64,000 nucleotides of DNA from Clostridium caldaquaticum (GTDB lineage: Bacteria; Bacillota; Clostridia; Clostridiales; Clostridiaceae), in the NCBI RefSeq assembly GCF_023806125.1, contig NZ_JAMSKT010000001.1, positions 212,456 to 276,455 on the forward strand, in the 5' to 3' direction. Positions within the stretch are counted from its first letter, which is position 1. Every line of letters begins with the position of its first letter. A program made the translations under genes and the position numbers. Positions 47,756 through 56,977 of this stretch are shown piece by piece. The notes under the pieces are model-generated. The model saw only the letters and a program-made list of their open reading frames with translations, did no database searches and was not told the DNA's origin.

Positions 47756-48901
47756 TTAATTTTTTATTCTTACTGCTCCATAGTAATCTTTTCCTACTCT
47801 TCTGTTAAGGTCGGAAATTTTTACCACATCACCGCTTTGAGGTGAATGTATATATGTACCATTTCCAACATATATACCTACATGATGTATTGGTCGTCCA
47901 CTCCTTTTGAAAAATACCAAATCCCCTGGTTGAAGTTGATCAAATGATACTGGAGTACCTACACTAGCTTGAGCCGCCGCTGTTCTTGGAAGACTTACTC
48001 CAAATGCCCTGTATACATATTGTGTAAATCCAGAACAGTCAAAACCTGCTGGTGTTGTTCCTCCCCAACGATAAGGCGTTCCTTCAAATTTATATGCAAA
48101 TGCTACAATATCGCTGCCTGAAGCATTCACTGAAACATTTGATGTTGCACCTCTTGACGGATTTACCGTAGCAACAGGCTTGCTTCTTAATGCCTGAAGC
48201 TGACTGCTTATTTCACTAATTCTCTTTTGTGATTCTGATATCTCTGCAGTATACTGTGCTTCTTGTTTTTTCAAGTCAGCAATAAGTTTAGCCTGCTCTT
48301 TTTTACTTTCATTAAGCTTGGCTAGTTTTTGCTCGTTTTCAGCCTTTAAAGCTAATAAACTTGCATTTTGATTATCTAAAGCTTGTTTCTTTTTATTTAT
48401 ATCTTCTTTTTTAGCTTCTAATTCTGCAATAATCTTTTTATCTGCTTCCGCTATTTTTTTAATATCTTCCACTCTTGATAAGAAGTCGCTGAAACCTTTT
48501 GCCTCTAAAAGAATACTTAAATAACCGTCTACTCCGTTTATATACATAGCTCTCATACGTTTATTAAATAAATCTTTTTCAGCTTTCATAGCCTCTTCTG
48601 CTTTTTTTATTTCTGTTTCTGCAGCTTTAATATCCTTCTGAATCTGCTCTATCTTCTTATTTGTATCGCTTATGCCTCTCATAAGTTCTTCTATATCAAA
48701 GTCCATCAATTCAATTTCCTGCTCTAAATCTTCTCTTTTATCCTGAAGACTTTTAAGTGCACTTTTATCCTTCTGAAGTTCGCTTTGTTGCTGCTTTAAT
48801 TGACTATTCAGCTGACTTTCAGTAGGTGAAGCAAAAACAGGTACAGCAAAAGAAATAACCATTCCTAAAGCCACTAAAGCTGAGAGTATTCTCTTTTTCA
48901 A
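47756..48901 (-). CDS. Secreted NlpC/P60 peptidoglycan hydrolase with coiled-coil domain
   Basis: 381 residues, best started at the TTG at 48901, nine bases after GGGGAGGGG; a GTG two codons upstream is too close to that site. A signal peptide ends near A-V-P-V-F-A-S. Residues about 30-235 are a long coiled coil, as in PcsB/CwlO-type hydrolases. The C-terminal NlpC/P60 domain has the catalytic cysteine in G-F-D-C-S-G-F-T-Q-Y and the histidine in I-H-H-V-G-I-Y-V-G. It should cleave D-Glu-meso-DAP-type bonds during wall growth, probably activated through the coiled coil by a membrane partner. Confidence 0.92.
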   Translation of the reverse strand: MKKRILSALVALGMVISFAVPVFASPTESQLNSQLKQQQSELQKDKSALKSLQDKREDLEQEIELMDFDIEELMRGISDTNKKIEQIQKDIKAAETEIKKAEEAMKAEKDLFNKRMRAMYINGVDGYLSILLEAKGFSDFLSRVEDIKKIAEADKKIIAELEAKKEDINKKKQALDNQNASLLALKAENEQKLAKLNESKKEQAKLIADLKKQEAQYTAEISESQKRISEISSQLQALRSKPVATVNPSRGATSNVSVNASGSDIVAFAYKFEGTPYRWGGTTPAGFDCSGFTQYVYRAFGVSLPRTAAAQASVGTPVSFDQLQPGDLVFFKRSGRPIHHVGIYVGNGTYIHSPQSGDVVKISDLNRRVGKDYYGAVRIKN

Positions 48902-49049
48902 AAACACACCCCTCCCCCTTGGTTTAATCTTATGTATGGTTTTATTATAGAACTATTATATCATTAACAAGTAAAGTATAACAATGGAAATATATATTTT
49001 TTACCTTAAATATTGTAAAAATTCTTTATAATCCATTTATTACTATAAG

Positions 49050-49892
49050 CTATAAATTAAAAGATTGTTTATATACATCAGATTTAGATATATTTCTATC
49101 TTTAGCAACCTTTTTAATAGCCTCCTTCTTATCAAATCCTTCTTTCATATATTTTTTAATATGTTCCTCAATAGAAAGCTGTTCCCACTTAGCCTTTTCC
49201 TCAAGCTTAATTTCTTCTTCTTTTTTACCTTCAACTACGAGTACATATTCTCCTCTAGGTGAGAGTTCAGTATAGTGTTTTACAGCCTCCTCTAAAGTTA
49301 GTCTAAGTATTTCTTCATGTATTTTAGTAAGCTCTCTGCATATAGATATGTTTCTATTCCCTAAGTTCTCCAATAAAAATTCCAACGTGCTTAGAAGTCT
49401 GTGAGGAGCCTCATAAAAAATTAAAGTTTCAGTTCTGTTTTTAAGTTCATCAATTATAATTTTTCTTTCCTTATTTTCCCGAGGAAGAAAGCCTCTGAAT
49501 AAAAACTTAGTAGTATCTAAACCTGAATTTACTAGAGCAGTAGTAATAGCTGTAGCACCGGGAAGTACTTCAAAATTTATTCCCTCTTCTATACATTTTG
49601 AAACAATAATACTTCCTGGATCTGAAATACCAGGGGTTCCCGCATCAGTAACAATAGCTATGTTAATGCCTTCTTTTAATTTCTTTATAATATCTTCGCT
49701 TCTTCCTTGTTCATTATGCTGATGGTAGCTTATAAGAGCTTTTTTAATTTCATAGTGTTTTAAAAGCTTAAGACTTTGTCTTGTATCCTCTGCAGCAATT
49801 AAATCTACCGAATTTAAAACTTCTAAAGCTCTTAGTGTTATATCTTTTAAGTTTCCTATGGGTGTAGGAACTAAATACAACTTTCCATACAT
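49050..49892 (-). CDS. rsmI: 16S rRNA C1402 2'-O-ribose methyltransferase
   Basis: 280 residues, usual length. Tetrapyrrole-methylase fold: L-Y-L-V-P-T-P-I-G-N-L-K-D-I-T-L-R-A at the start, A-E-D-T-R-Q-S near residue 35, and V-T-D-A-G-T-P-G-I-S-D-P-G near 80. It methylates the ribose of C1402 in 16S rRNA. It starts one base after the upstream methyltransferase gene ends, so the pair is probably cotranscribed. Confidence 0.96.
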   Translation of the reverse strand: MYGKLYLVPTPIGNLKDITLRALEVLNSVDLIAAEDTRQSLKLLKHYEIKKALISYHQHNEQGRSEDIIKKLKEGINIAIVTDAGTPGISDPGSIIVSKCIEEGINFEVLPGATAITTALVNSGLDTTKFLFRGFLPRENKERKIIIDELKNRTETLIFYEAPHRLLSTLEFLLENLGNRNISICRELTKIHEEILRLTLEEAVKHYTELSPRGEYVLVVEGKKEEEIKLEEKAKWEQLSIEEHIKKYMKEGFDKKEAIKKVAKDRNISKSDVYKQSFNL

Positions 49893-49893
49893 A

Positions 49894-50640
49894 CTAACTC
49901 TCCTTTATTCTTCCATAAATTCTTTCAATTTCTTCTGTATATCCACCTTCATCATTATAAACATACAGCGGCGGCTCCCATTTTAAAAAGGCACCTCCAT
50001 CTCTTTGTCCCTCAATAAGTACAATATTAGGAGCCTTTTTTGTATTTGGGTGCACCATTCTTATTACCTTTGGTTCAATTCTATGCTTTCTCATAAGACA
50101 CAAAATATCTGCCAGCCTCTCTGGTCTGTGAACCATATACATTCTTCCATTATCCTTAAGAATTACTCTGCAGGCTATTATAACATCTTCAAGAGTGCAG
50201 CATATTTCATGTCTTGCTATAGCATTTTTATCATTTGGGTTTATAATTCCTGAATTTTGAAGCTTATAAGGAGGATTAACTGTAACCACCTCTGCCTTAG
50301 GAAAACTCTTTAAAAGCTCTAAGTTCCTTAAATCACCATTTATAAATTCTATCCTTTTCTCCAGCTTATTATATTTAATCGAGCGATTTGCCATCTCAAC
50401 CATTTCTTCTTGAATTTCCACACCGCTGATAAATGAAGCTTCTGTTTTTCCTGCTAATATAAAAGGAATAATTCCTGTTCCGCTGCAAAGATCAATAACC
50501 CTCATTCCTCTTTTTATCTTTGCAAAATTTGCAAGAAGCACTGCATCTACTCCGAATCTAAAGGCTTCCTTCTTCTGTATTACAAAAATACCATCAAGTT
50601 GAAGATCATCTAGAGTTTCATCCTCTTTTAAAAATTCCAT
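49894..50640 (-). CDS. tRNA1(Val) A37 N6-methyltransferase (TrmN6/YabB-like)
   Basis: 248 residues. SAM-dependent N6-adenine methyltransferase: SAM motif D-L-C-S-G-T-G-I-I-P near residue 45 and the catalytic N-P-P-Y near residue 121. The first lines (Q-L-D-G-I-F-V-I-Q-K-K-E-A-F-R-F-G-V-D-A-V-L-L) are diagnostic for the YabB/TrmN6 group. It precedes rsmI, as in Bacillus. Substrate assignment is from the family. Confidence 0.9.
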   Translation of the reverse strand: MEFLKEDETLDDLQLDGIFVIQKKEAFRFGVDAVLLANFAKIKRGMRVIDLCSGTGIIPFILAGKTEASFISGVEIQEEMVEMANRSIKYNKLEKRIEFINGDLRNLELLKSFPKAEVVTVNPPYKLQNSGIINPNDKNAIARHEICCTLEDVIIACRVILKDNGRMYMVHRPERLADILCLMRKHRIEPKVIRMVHPNTKKAPNIVLIEGQRDGGAFLKWEPPLYVYNDEGGYTEEIERIYGRIKES

Positions 50641-50761
50641 AAAACCACTCTCTTTTTCTATTGTTTTTTATATTTTACATTTTACCTTTATTATATCCAA
50701 TATAATACATATACTCAAACTTAAAAAAGTTAATATGGTTCAATTCTTTAAATCTGTTGAC

Positions 50762-50804
50762 AAAAACAAAAAGGAACTTTAACTTTACTTGTTTTAGTTC
50801 CTTT
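50762..50804 (-). terminator. Terminator of the Cys-rich small gene
   Basis: A 9-bp stem (50796-50804 with 50770-50778) with a T-rich run on the minus strand at 50762-50771. Confidence 0.75.
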
Positions 50805-50824
50805 CCAAATGAAAATACTTTATA

Positions 50825-51022
50825 TTATTCTTCTTGTCCAGAAAATCCCTTCCAATCACTGCAGCATGAAGCATCCGTAGTTTTTAAATCATAAAACCCC
50901 TCTTCACAACCGCATTTCCCCTCACACTCCATAGCCTCAATAAACTTAAACTCTATCTGCCTTTTTCCCTTCCAGTAAAGACAAGTTGCACATGTTTTAT
51001 CGTATTTTCCATAAATCGACAT
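50825..51022 (-). CDS. Small cysteine-rich protein, 65 aa
   Basis: 65 residues with nine cysteines: C-A-T-C near residue 11, M-E-C-E-G-K-C-G-C-E near 32-41, and S-C-C-S-D-W near 53. The spacing suggests metal binding or disulfides. No signal peptide. The ATG follows a run of seven G. I recognise no named family. Monocistronic. Confidence 0.6.
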   Translation of the reverse strand: MSIYGKYDKTCATCLYWKGKRQIEFKFIEAMECEGKCGCEEGFYDLKTTDASCCSDWKGFSGQEE

Positions 51023-51251
51023 AATTACCCCCCCTGCAGTACATTATATGCAGGTTTTTTTGTTATATTACAAAAATATTCTTTGTAAATTACCAAATTG
51101 TTTTTAGAATAGTTGCACAATTTAATATTGTATGGTAATATTATATACAAAGAAGTAATATATCTATTATTGTAAACGATGACATAAATCTTAATTTTTA
51201 TTATAAATTAATTAGTTTCATAGTATATAAAATTGAAAGGAGGTAGATTTT

Positions 51252-51911
51252 ATGTTTTATTTACCACAAGGCTATATCGATATCCTGAATCATGAATTAA
51301 GACACAGCAATACAAAAAAACTCCGATTAATTACAAAATCTAATGATATTATATTTACACAGCATGGCATAAATAAATATAATTCTCAAAAGTTTCTAAG
51401 TAGAATCGCCGAAAAAGTGTTACACGATTTAAACAGCAAAAACTTTGCTTGCAAAAAATTACAGTTTAACAGAAGTGCACTTAAATTTTCACCAACAAAA
51501 CAAACTCGAAACAGCAATAACTATAATGAATATTTTATAAAATTTAAGATTTATCCATATGAAAATACAGCTTATATAGTAATTGATGAACTTAATATAA
51601 TAGCAGCTTTTAATAATGAACTGACAATTTTAAAGAAAGACTCTATTTTAAATAAAAAATCAATCCTAGAAGAAAGTCAATCAATGCTTCTTACGCTGCC
51701 AGAGCACTATATTCAAATTCCACTAAAAAACTGGAATAACTATAATGCCTTTAAAGATGACATATTTAATTCAATCTATGATGACATATTTTCTCTTATG
51801 ATTAAAGAGTTAAGAAAACTTAATCTTACAAAATGGAATATAAATCTAGGAAGTACAAACCTGGATATAGAAAATATAGTTAACGATAATATAATGTTAT
51901 TATCAGCATAA
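51252..51911 (+). CDS. Hypothetical protein, 219 aa
   Basis: 219 residues starting with the ATG behind AAAGGAGGT. It is asparagine-, lysine- and isoleucine-rich with no membrane segment or signal peptide. A central beta region (F-I-K-F-K-I-Y-P-Y-E-N-T-A-Y-I-V-I-D) is flanked by helical segments. I know no family for it. It stands alone, upstream of a convergent PTS gene, with a shared terminator. Confidence 0.65.
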   Translation: MFYLPQGYIDILNHELRHSNTKKLRLITKSNDIIFTQHGINKYNSQKFLSRIAEKVLHDLNSKNFACKKLQFNRSALKFSPTKQTRNSNNYNEYFIKFKIYPYENTAYIVIDELNIIAAFNNELTILKKDSILNKKSILEESQSMLLTLPEHYIQIPLKNWNNYNAFKDDIFNSIYDDIFSLMIKELRKLNLTKWNINLGSTNLDIENIVNDNIMLLSA

Positions 51912-51915
51912 TAAT

Positions 51916-51954
51916 AAAAATATCACTCCCTATTACCTAGGGAGTGATATTTTT
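51916..51954. terminator. Bidirectional terminator
   Basis: A perfect 17-bp stem (51916-51932 with 51938-51954) and a 5-base loop between convergent genes. Confidence 0.9.
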
Positions 51955-52432
51955 ATTTAAGCTTATATTCTAAAATTACATCCGTTCCTGCTTTAACCTT
52001 TGCACCAATATTTCCATATATATCCTTTAGTGTTTCCAGGTTTGTAAATAAAACTAAAGTTATAAGAGAATAACCCTCTGATATTATGTATTCTCTGTTT
52101 ATTTTAATAACAGCATCACCAGCTTTAACATTTGCTCCTTCTCTCACTAATCTTTCAAAACCTTTTCCTTCAAGTGCTACCGTATCTAACCCTATATGAA
52201 CTAATACTTCTGCATCATTATTTAAAACAATACCAAAACCATGGTTTGTTCCAAAAATCACGCTAAGTTTTCCATCTGCTGGTGCAACAATAATGTCTCC
52301 AGTAGAATCAATAGCAATACCATCTCCTACAAGCTTACCTGCAAAAACCGGATCTGGAACTTCTGTAAGATCTATAACTTTTCCATCTACCGGAGCAACT
52401 AACTTGTAGTTCTTTCTAAAAAACTCTAGCAT
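51953..52432 (-). CDS. PTS glucose-type EIIA protein
   Basis: 159 residues, the usual size for a stand-alone Crr-like EIIA. The phosphorylated histidine lies in V-L-V-H-I-G-L-D-T-V near residue 90; the second active-site histidine is in T-N-H-G-F-G-I near 75. It passes phosphate from HPr to a sugar-specific EIIB on a membrane permease. No permease gene is adjacent, so it probably serves transporters encoded elsewhere. GGAAGGAGG precedes the ATG. Confidence 0.93.
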   Translation of the reverse strand: MLEFFRKNYKLVAPVDGKVIDLTEVPDPVFAGKLVGDGIAIDSTGDIIVAPADGKLSVIFGTNHGFGIVLNNDAEVLVHIGLDTVALEGKGFERLVREGANVKAGDAVIKINREYIISEGYSLITLVLFTNLETLKDIYGNIGAKVKAGTDVILEYKLK

Positions 52433-52490
52433 ATAATACCTCCTTCCTTTAATACCTTATATATTCAAATAACCATCTGTTTAAATCAAA

Positions 52491-52519
52491 TAAAAAGGCA
52501 TGAGTAGTATACTCACGCC
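52491..52519 (-). terminator. Terminator of xpt
   Basis: A 10-bp stem (52510-52519 with 52497-52506, one G-U pair) and a tight loop, then T-rich sequence on the minus strand. Confidence 0.8.
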
Positions 52520-52593
52520 CACCATATAGTAAAATTTACCTTAATATTATATAATATTATATGATTTATGTCTATACTTTAGTTTAAAAATAT

Positions 52594-53166
52594 TTATCTG
52601 AAAACTACTTTTTTATTTTCAAATCTATCTATTATAGCCAAGGATTCTAATTGAACTCCCTGTTTCTCAATAATATTTCTTCCATCTTGGAAACCTTTCT
52701 CTATAACAATTCCAACTCCTACTACTTCAGCAGCAGCCTGTCTTACCACATTAATAAGTCCAAGAGCCGCTTGCCCGTTTGCAAGAAAATCATCTATTAT
52801 TAGTACTTTATCCCCAGGCTGTATATAATTTTTATTTACTTTTATTATGCAAGTTTGTTTTTTAGTATATGAATGCACCTCTGCTTCATAAGCTTCACCT
52901 GAAAAATTGCCTCCTAAAGTTTTTTTAGCAAATACTACTGGTGCAAAATTAAAATATTGTGAAGTAATCACTGCAATTCCAATACCTGAAGCCTCTATAG
53001 TAAGGATCTTCGTAACTTCCTTATTATCAAATCTCCTTTTAAACTCTTTTCCTATCTCATTAAATAGTTTTATATCCATTTGATGATTAATAAACGAATC
53101 TACTTTAAGAATATTTGACTGTAATACTTGCCCTTCTTTTAAGATTTTATCTATTAAGATTTGCAT
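52594..53166 (-). CDS. xpt: Xanthine phosphoribosyltransferase
   Basis: 190 residues, family length. It converts xanthine and PRPP to XMP in purine salvage. The PRPP-binding loop is [11 protein letters not shown] near residues 123-133. F-A-K-K-T near residue 80 and the N-terminal [13 protein letters not shown] fit the family. AAAGGAG precedes the ATG. Control is by the guanine riboswitch at 53193-53364. Confidence 0.95.
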   Translation of the reverse strand: MQILIDKILKEGQVLQSNILKVDSFINHQMDIKLFNEIGKEFKRRFDNKEVTKILTIEASGIGIAVITSQYFNFAPVVFAKKTLGGNFSGEAYEAEVHSYTKKQTCIIKVNKNYIQPGDKVLIIDDFLANGQAALGLINVVRQAAAEVVGVGIVIEKGFQDGRNIIEKQGVQLESLAIIDRFENKKVVFR

Positions 53167-53192
53167 AAGAAATTCTCCTTTAACGTAAAAAA

Positions 53193-53364
53193 TTCCCAGC
53201 CAGATAAACTCTGTCCAGGAACATATAATTTAAACTAATGCTTTTGCATTTTTCATAACAAAAACAAATTATATAAAGCACTATATAAATTATATATTCG
53301 TAGTCAGGCAGTTTACGGCCTCCTGGTAGAAACGCTCAGCCCATATTGCTTAGCATATACGAAT
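53193..53364 (-). promoter_or_regulatory. Guanine riboswitch with terminator (xpt leader)
   Basis: The aptamer lies at 53296-53364 on the minus strand. Conserved elements in order: P1 strand, T-A-T-G-G-G-C-T-G-A-G-C-G-T-T-T-C-T-A-C-C, then C-C-G-T-A-A-A and C-T-G-A-C-T-A-C-G; the P1 arms 53296-53302 and 53358-53364 match. The base that reads the ligand is C (G-A-C-T-A), so it should bind guanine, not adenine. A terminator stem at 53193-53221 with a T run follows, so guanine should switch xpt off. Confidence 0.92.
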
Positions 53365-53382
53365 AAATTTAAATATTTATAT

Positions 53383-53410
53383 AAAAAGACTACCCTATGG
53401 CAGTCTTTTT
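53383..53410 (-). terminator. Terminator of the ferredoxin gene
   Basis: A 9-bp stem (53402-53410 with 53383-53391) plus two inner G-C pairs, followed by T-rich sequence on the minus strand. Confidence 0.75.
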
Positions 53411-53417
53411 ACGCAAA

Positions 53418-53585
53418 TTAAGCTTGTTCAGGTGCACCTACTGGGCAAACATTAGCGCAGTTTCCGCAATCAATACAGCTGTCTGCATCAATTACAAATA
53501 TATCCCCTTCACTTATACAGCTTACTGGACATTCAGCAGCACATGCTCCACAGCTAATGCAAGCATCTGAAATTTTGTATGCCAT
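53418..53585 (-). CDS. 2[4Fe-4S] ferredoxin
   Basis: 55 residues; a classic clostridial 8Fe ferredoxin. Two cysteine sets are present: C-I-S-C-G-A-C-A-A-E-C-P (residues 9-20) and C-I-D-C-G-N-C-A-N-V-C-P (37-48). It carries low-potential electrons, for example for hydrogenase or pyruvate:ferredoxin oxidoreductase. AGTAGGAGG lies upstream of the ATG. Monocistronic, between the xpt leader and the HMA-like gene. Confidence 0.95.
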   Translation of the reverse strand: MAYKISDACISCGACAAECPVSCISEGDIFVIDADSCIDCGNCANVCPVGAPEQA

Positions 53586-53694
53586 AATACACTCCTCCTA
53601 CTATTTTATTTATAGTATATTAATACTATAATTTTGACAATAGATTGTCCCTCTTCATTTTACCACTTTTTTTAGTATTTTCAAACATTTTTTA

Positions 53695-53898
53695 TTAGAT
53701 TATAGTATATCCTAAGTCTTCAAGGCATTGTATTATATCATCTTCCTTTAAAAAGTATGTATCATAAACTATACTTACTTCTTGCTTTTCTTTAGAAATT
53801 TGGCAGGCTATAACCCCCTCATTATTAGATATAGCCTCCCTTATTTTATTAACATCTGATAAGGTACGCATATTAGCAACTTTTATTACTGACTTCAT
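53695..53898 (-). CDS. HMA-like small protein lacking the metal-binding cysteines
   Basis: 67 residues with the beta-alpha-beta-beta-alpha-beta pattern of heavy-metal-associated domains (V-A-N-M-x-x-x-S-D-V-N-K-I-R-E-A-I, E-G-V-I-A-C-Q-I, V-S-I-V-Y-D, I-I-Q-C-L-E-D-L-G-Y). The metal loop that normally reads M-x-C-x-x-C is here N-M-R-T-L-S-D, so copper binding at that site is not expected. It starts 22 bp after ricT ends, in the same direction. Confidence 0.65.
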   Translation of the reverse strand: MKSVIKVANMRTLSDVNKIREAISNNEGVIACQISKEKQEVSIVYDTYFLKEDDIIQCLEDLGYTII

Positions 53899-53920
53899 AA
53901 ACGTTCACCTTTGTATTCCT

Positions 53921-54832
53921 TTAGTTTTCTTTAAACAGCTCATCAATCTCTTTTACATCAGCATCTGAATCCTGAATTTCAATTTCGATTTCATCTTCAT
54001 CTATTATTCCTTCAAAGCCTCCAGAGACTAAAGCAATCTTATCAATTTTATATTCTCTTATTAATTCTTCTCCATCTTTTGTTTTTATTTTAACCTTAAC
54101 AAGTTCTCTAACAGCACTATTTGAAATAACTTCACCTATACCATCCTCTGTATCAACAATAGAACCTATTCTTGGAAGTTTTTTTCTTATATCCTCATAA
54201 GTTTCCTGTTCATAGTTTAAGCAGCACATAAGTCTTCCGCATATGCCAGAAATCTTAGTTGGATTTAATGATAGATTTTGCTCCTTTGCCATCTTTATAG
54301 ATACTGGCACAAAATCTCCTAAAAAGCTTGAGCAGCAAAGAGGTCTTCCACAAGGTCCAAGACCTCCTACCATTTTAGATTCATCCCGAACCCCTATCTG
54401 ACGCAGTTCTATTCTAGTTCTAAAAACAGTGGCTAAATCCTTTACAAGCTCTCTGAAATCTATTCTTCCATCAGCAGTAAAATAAAATATAACCTTATTA
54501 TTATCAAAAGTATATTCTACATCTATAAGCTTCATTACCAACTTATGCTCTTGAATTTTTTCTAAACATATGTTAAAAGCTTCTTTCTCCTTAATCTTAT
54601 TTTCCTTATGCTGTTTTTCATCCTCTTCACTTGCTTTTCTTATTACAGATTTAAGAGGTGAAACTACTTCTTCTTCCTTTATAAACTTTGGCCCTGTAAC
54701 ACATTCTCCAAATTCTATACCTCTTGCTGTCTCTACTATAACATTATCACCTTTTTGAACCTCTACTGTACTAGGGTCAAAATAATATATTTTACCCGCT
54801 TTTTTAAAACGGATACCTACAACTTTTATCAT
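53921..54832 (-). CDS. ricT: PSP1-domain protein RicT (YaaT)
   Basis: 303 residues. The PSP1 domain (about 60-145) and the cysteine motifs G-P-C-G-R-P-L-C-C and G-R-L-M-C-C (near 158 and 192) fit YaaT/RicT. In Bacillus it works with RicA and RicF in a Fe-S complex that speeds RNA processing and phosphorelay. It sits directly after holB, in the Bacillus order. The acidic C-terminal tail (about 275-303) is extra. Confidence 0.93.
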   Translation of the reverse strand: MIKVVGIRFKKAGKIYYFDPSTVEVQKGDNVIVETARGIEFGECVTGPKFIKEEEVVSPLKSVIRKASEEDEKQHKENKIKEKEAFNICLEKIQEHKLVMKLIDVEYTFDNNKVIFYFTADGRIDFRELVKDLATVFRTRIELRQIGVRDESKMVGGLGPCGRPLCCSSFLGDFVPVSIKMAKEQNLSLNPTKISGICGRLMCCLNYEQETYEDIRKKLPRIGSIVDTEDGIGEVISNSAVRELVKVKIKTKDGEELIREYKIDKIALVSGGFEGIIDEDEIEIEIQDSDADVKEIDELFKEN

Positions 54833-54870
54833 AAATGCCTCCTAAATATGGATAACAACACGTCTAATAA

Positions 54871-55818
54871 TTATGTATCTAAAAACTTAAACAGCATGCT
54901 GCTAAAAGTAAGCGAAGTATTTACGTTCCTTTCAAGCCTCTGCCTAGTTTCATTTACCACTTCTATAATATCATTTAATCTATTAAAAGAAAACATAGAA
55001 GCTGCATCTTTTATATTATCAATTTTATCCAGATTCATTATCAAAACTTCACTTCCCGTTTCTTTATACACCATTATATCTCTAATGTAAGATAAAATCC
55101 AGGTTAGTACTTCCTGCCAATCACCTTTATACTTTATAAAAAATTCTTCATACTTTAAAAATTCTCTAGGCTTTTTATTATTTATGTCCATAAGAATACT
55201 TAGGGTTTTATCTCTTATTTCTTTAAAAGCCTTATCTTCAATAAATTTTTCCGCTCTTCCTGGTATGCAATCGCTAAAGGCAATAATAGATTTAACTTCC
55301 TTACTTGAAAGATTAGGATATCTTTTATTTAAAAAACTATGCATTTCATTAAAATTAAGTCTTTGTAATTTATGAATCTGACATCTTGATTTTATAGTTT
55401 CTAATATTCCCTCAAGCTTTTCAGAAAGCAAAATAATAAAAACTCCCTTAGGCGGTTCTTCAATAGTTTTTAGAAAAGCATTTTGAGCTTCTGTAGTCAT
55501 CTTATTTGCCTCATATATTATTATAACCTTTTTATCTCCCTCATAAGGCTTTTTATTAATTTCATCTATTATACTTTCAACCACATCTTTAATACCTATA
55601 GATTGCTTATTATGAGGAACTCTAAATTCTTTAATATCTGCATACTCTTTATCTATATCCTTACCAAGCAGCTTTAAGGCAATACCTTTAGCAATCAAAC
55701 TTTTTCCTATACCATCTTCACCTACAATAAGATGGGCATGAGAAAACATGCCCATAGCTATAGATTTATTAACTTGTTTTATTATATTTTCATGACCAAT
55801 TATTTCATCAAGCTTCAA
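54871..55818 (-). CDS. holB: DNA polymerase III delta' subunit
   Basis: 315 residues. A clamp-loader AAA+ protein: a P-loop-like G-E-D-G-I-G-K-S at about residues 34-41, and a sensor region E-A-N-K-M-T-T-E-A-Q-N-A-F-L-K-T-I-E-E-P near 105-124. It helps load the sliding clamp on DNA. It is followed by ricT and preceded by darA and tmk. Confidence 0.93.
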   Translation of the reverse strand: MKLDEIIGHENIIKQVNKSIAMGMFSHAHLIVGEDGIGKSLIAKGIALKLLGKDIDKEYADIKEFRVPHNKQSIGIKDVVESIIDEINKKPYEGDKKVIIIYEANKMTTEAQNAFLKTIEEPPKGVFIILLSEKLEGILETIKSRCQIHKLQRLNFNEMHSFLNKRYPNLSSKEVKSIIAFSDCIPGRAEKFIEDKAFKEIRDKTLSILMDINNKKPREFLKYEEFFIKYKGDWQEVLTWILSYIRDIMVYKETGSEVLIMNLDKIDNIKDAASMFSFNRLNDIIEVVNETRQRLERNVNTSLTFSSMLFKFLDT

Positions 55819-55917
55819 CTTTACCGCCTACTTTAATTTAATATAAGCATAAAATATCTAATTTCAAAGCTTAAACTTATAGTTTAGCAAGATATTATAT
55901 TGAATATATATAATTTA

Positions 55918-56277
<360 letters not shown>

Positions 56278-56358
56278 TTATAATTATAATAAATTTACAT
56301 CTTTTTCTAAATTTATGCAACATAAATTTAGTAGAAAATCTGTATTATCATTAATTTT

Positions 56359-56976
56359 TTATAATAAATTTTCTATCAACTGTAAAATGTCTTTATGTAC
56401 TTCCTCAATTGGTTTATTTGCATCAACAACTTTTATATAATCTGCTGACTTTGCTAAGTTCATATAGCCTTCATAAACCTTTCTATGAAACTCGCTTCCG
56501 CTATTTTCTAGTCTATCAAAAGATTTTTGTTTTGCTTTTCTTCTAAGTCCTTCTTCAAAGGGAATAGTAAGCATAAAGGTTATATCTGCCTTAAGACCAT
56601 CTGTTGCAGCTTCATTAATGCTTCTTATTCTGTCTTCTCCAAGATTTCTTCCTATACCCTGATATACTATGGAAGATTCAACAAATCTATCGCAAATAAC
56701 TATTTTCCCACTTTCTATAGCAGGTTTAATAACTTCTTGAACAAGCTGTGCTCTGGCTGAAGCATATAAAAGCGCTTCACACATTGGTGACATTTCGCTA
56801 TTTTTATTGTCTAATATTATATCTCTAATTTTTTCACTTATCTTAGTACCTCCAGGTTCTCTTGTATAAATAACTTCAAACCCTTTATTATTTAAATACT
56901 CCTTTAACATAGATATTTGAGTAGTTTTACCCGAGCCATCTGGACCTTCGAAGGTTATGAGTAATCCTTTGTTCAT
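56359..56976 (-). CDS. tmk: Thymidylate kinase
   Basis: 205 residues. It phosphorylates dTMP to dTDP. Walker A G-P-D-G-S-G-K-T (residues 11-18), the T-R-E-P-G-G motif near 38, C-D-R-F-V-E-S-S near 92 and the lid F-D-R-L-E near 150 are all present. It begins 1 bp after the decarboxylase gene ends. Confidence 0.96.
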   Translation of the reverse strand: MNKGLLITFEGPDGSGKTTQISMLKEYLNNKGFEVIYTREPGGTKISEKIRDIILDNKNSEMSPMCEALLYASARAQLVQEVIKPAIESGKIVICDRFVESSIVYQGIGRNLGEDRIRSINEAATDGLKADITFMLTIPFEEGLRRKAKQKSFDRLENSGSEFHRKVYEGYMNLAKSADYIKVVDANKPIEEVHKDILQLIENLL

Positions 56977-56977
56977 T

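Noticed and set aside
51034..51058. Hairpin CCTGCA/TGCAGG with T run on the plus strand beside the Cys-rich 65-aa gene
   Set aside because: There is no plus-strand gene upstream to terminate; it lies in the 5' region of a minus-strand gene and the stem is only six pairs.
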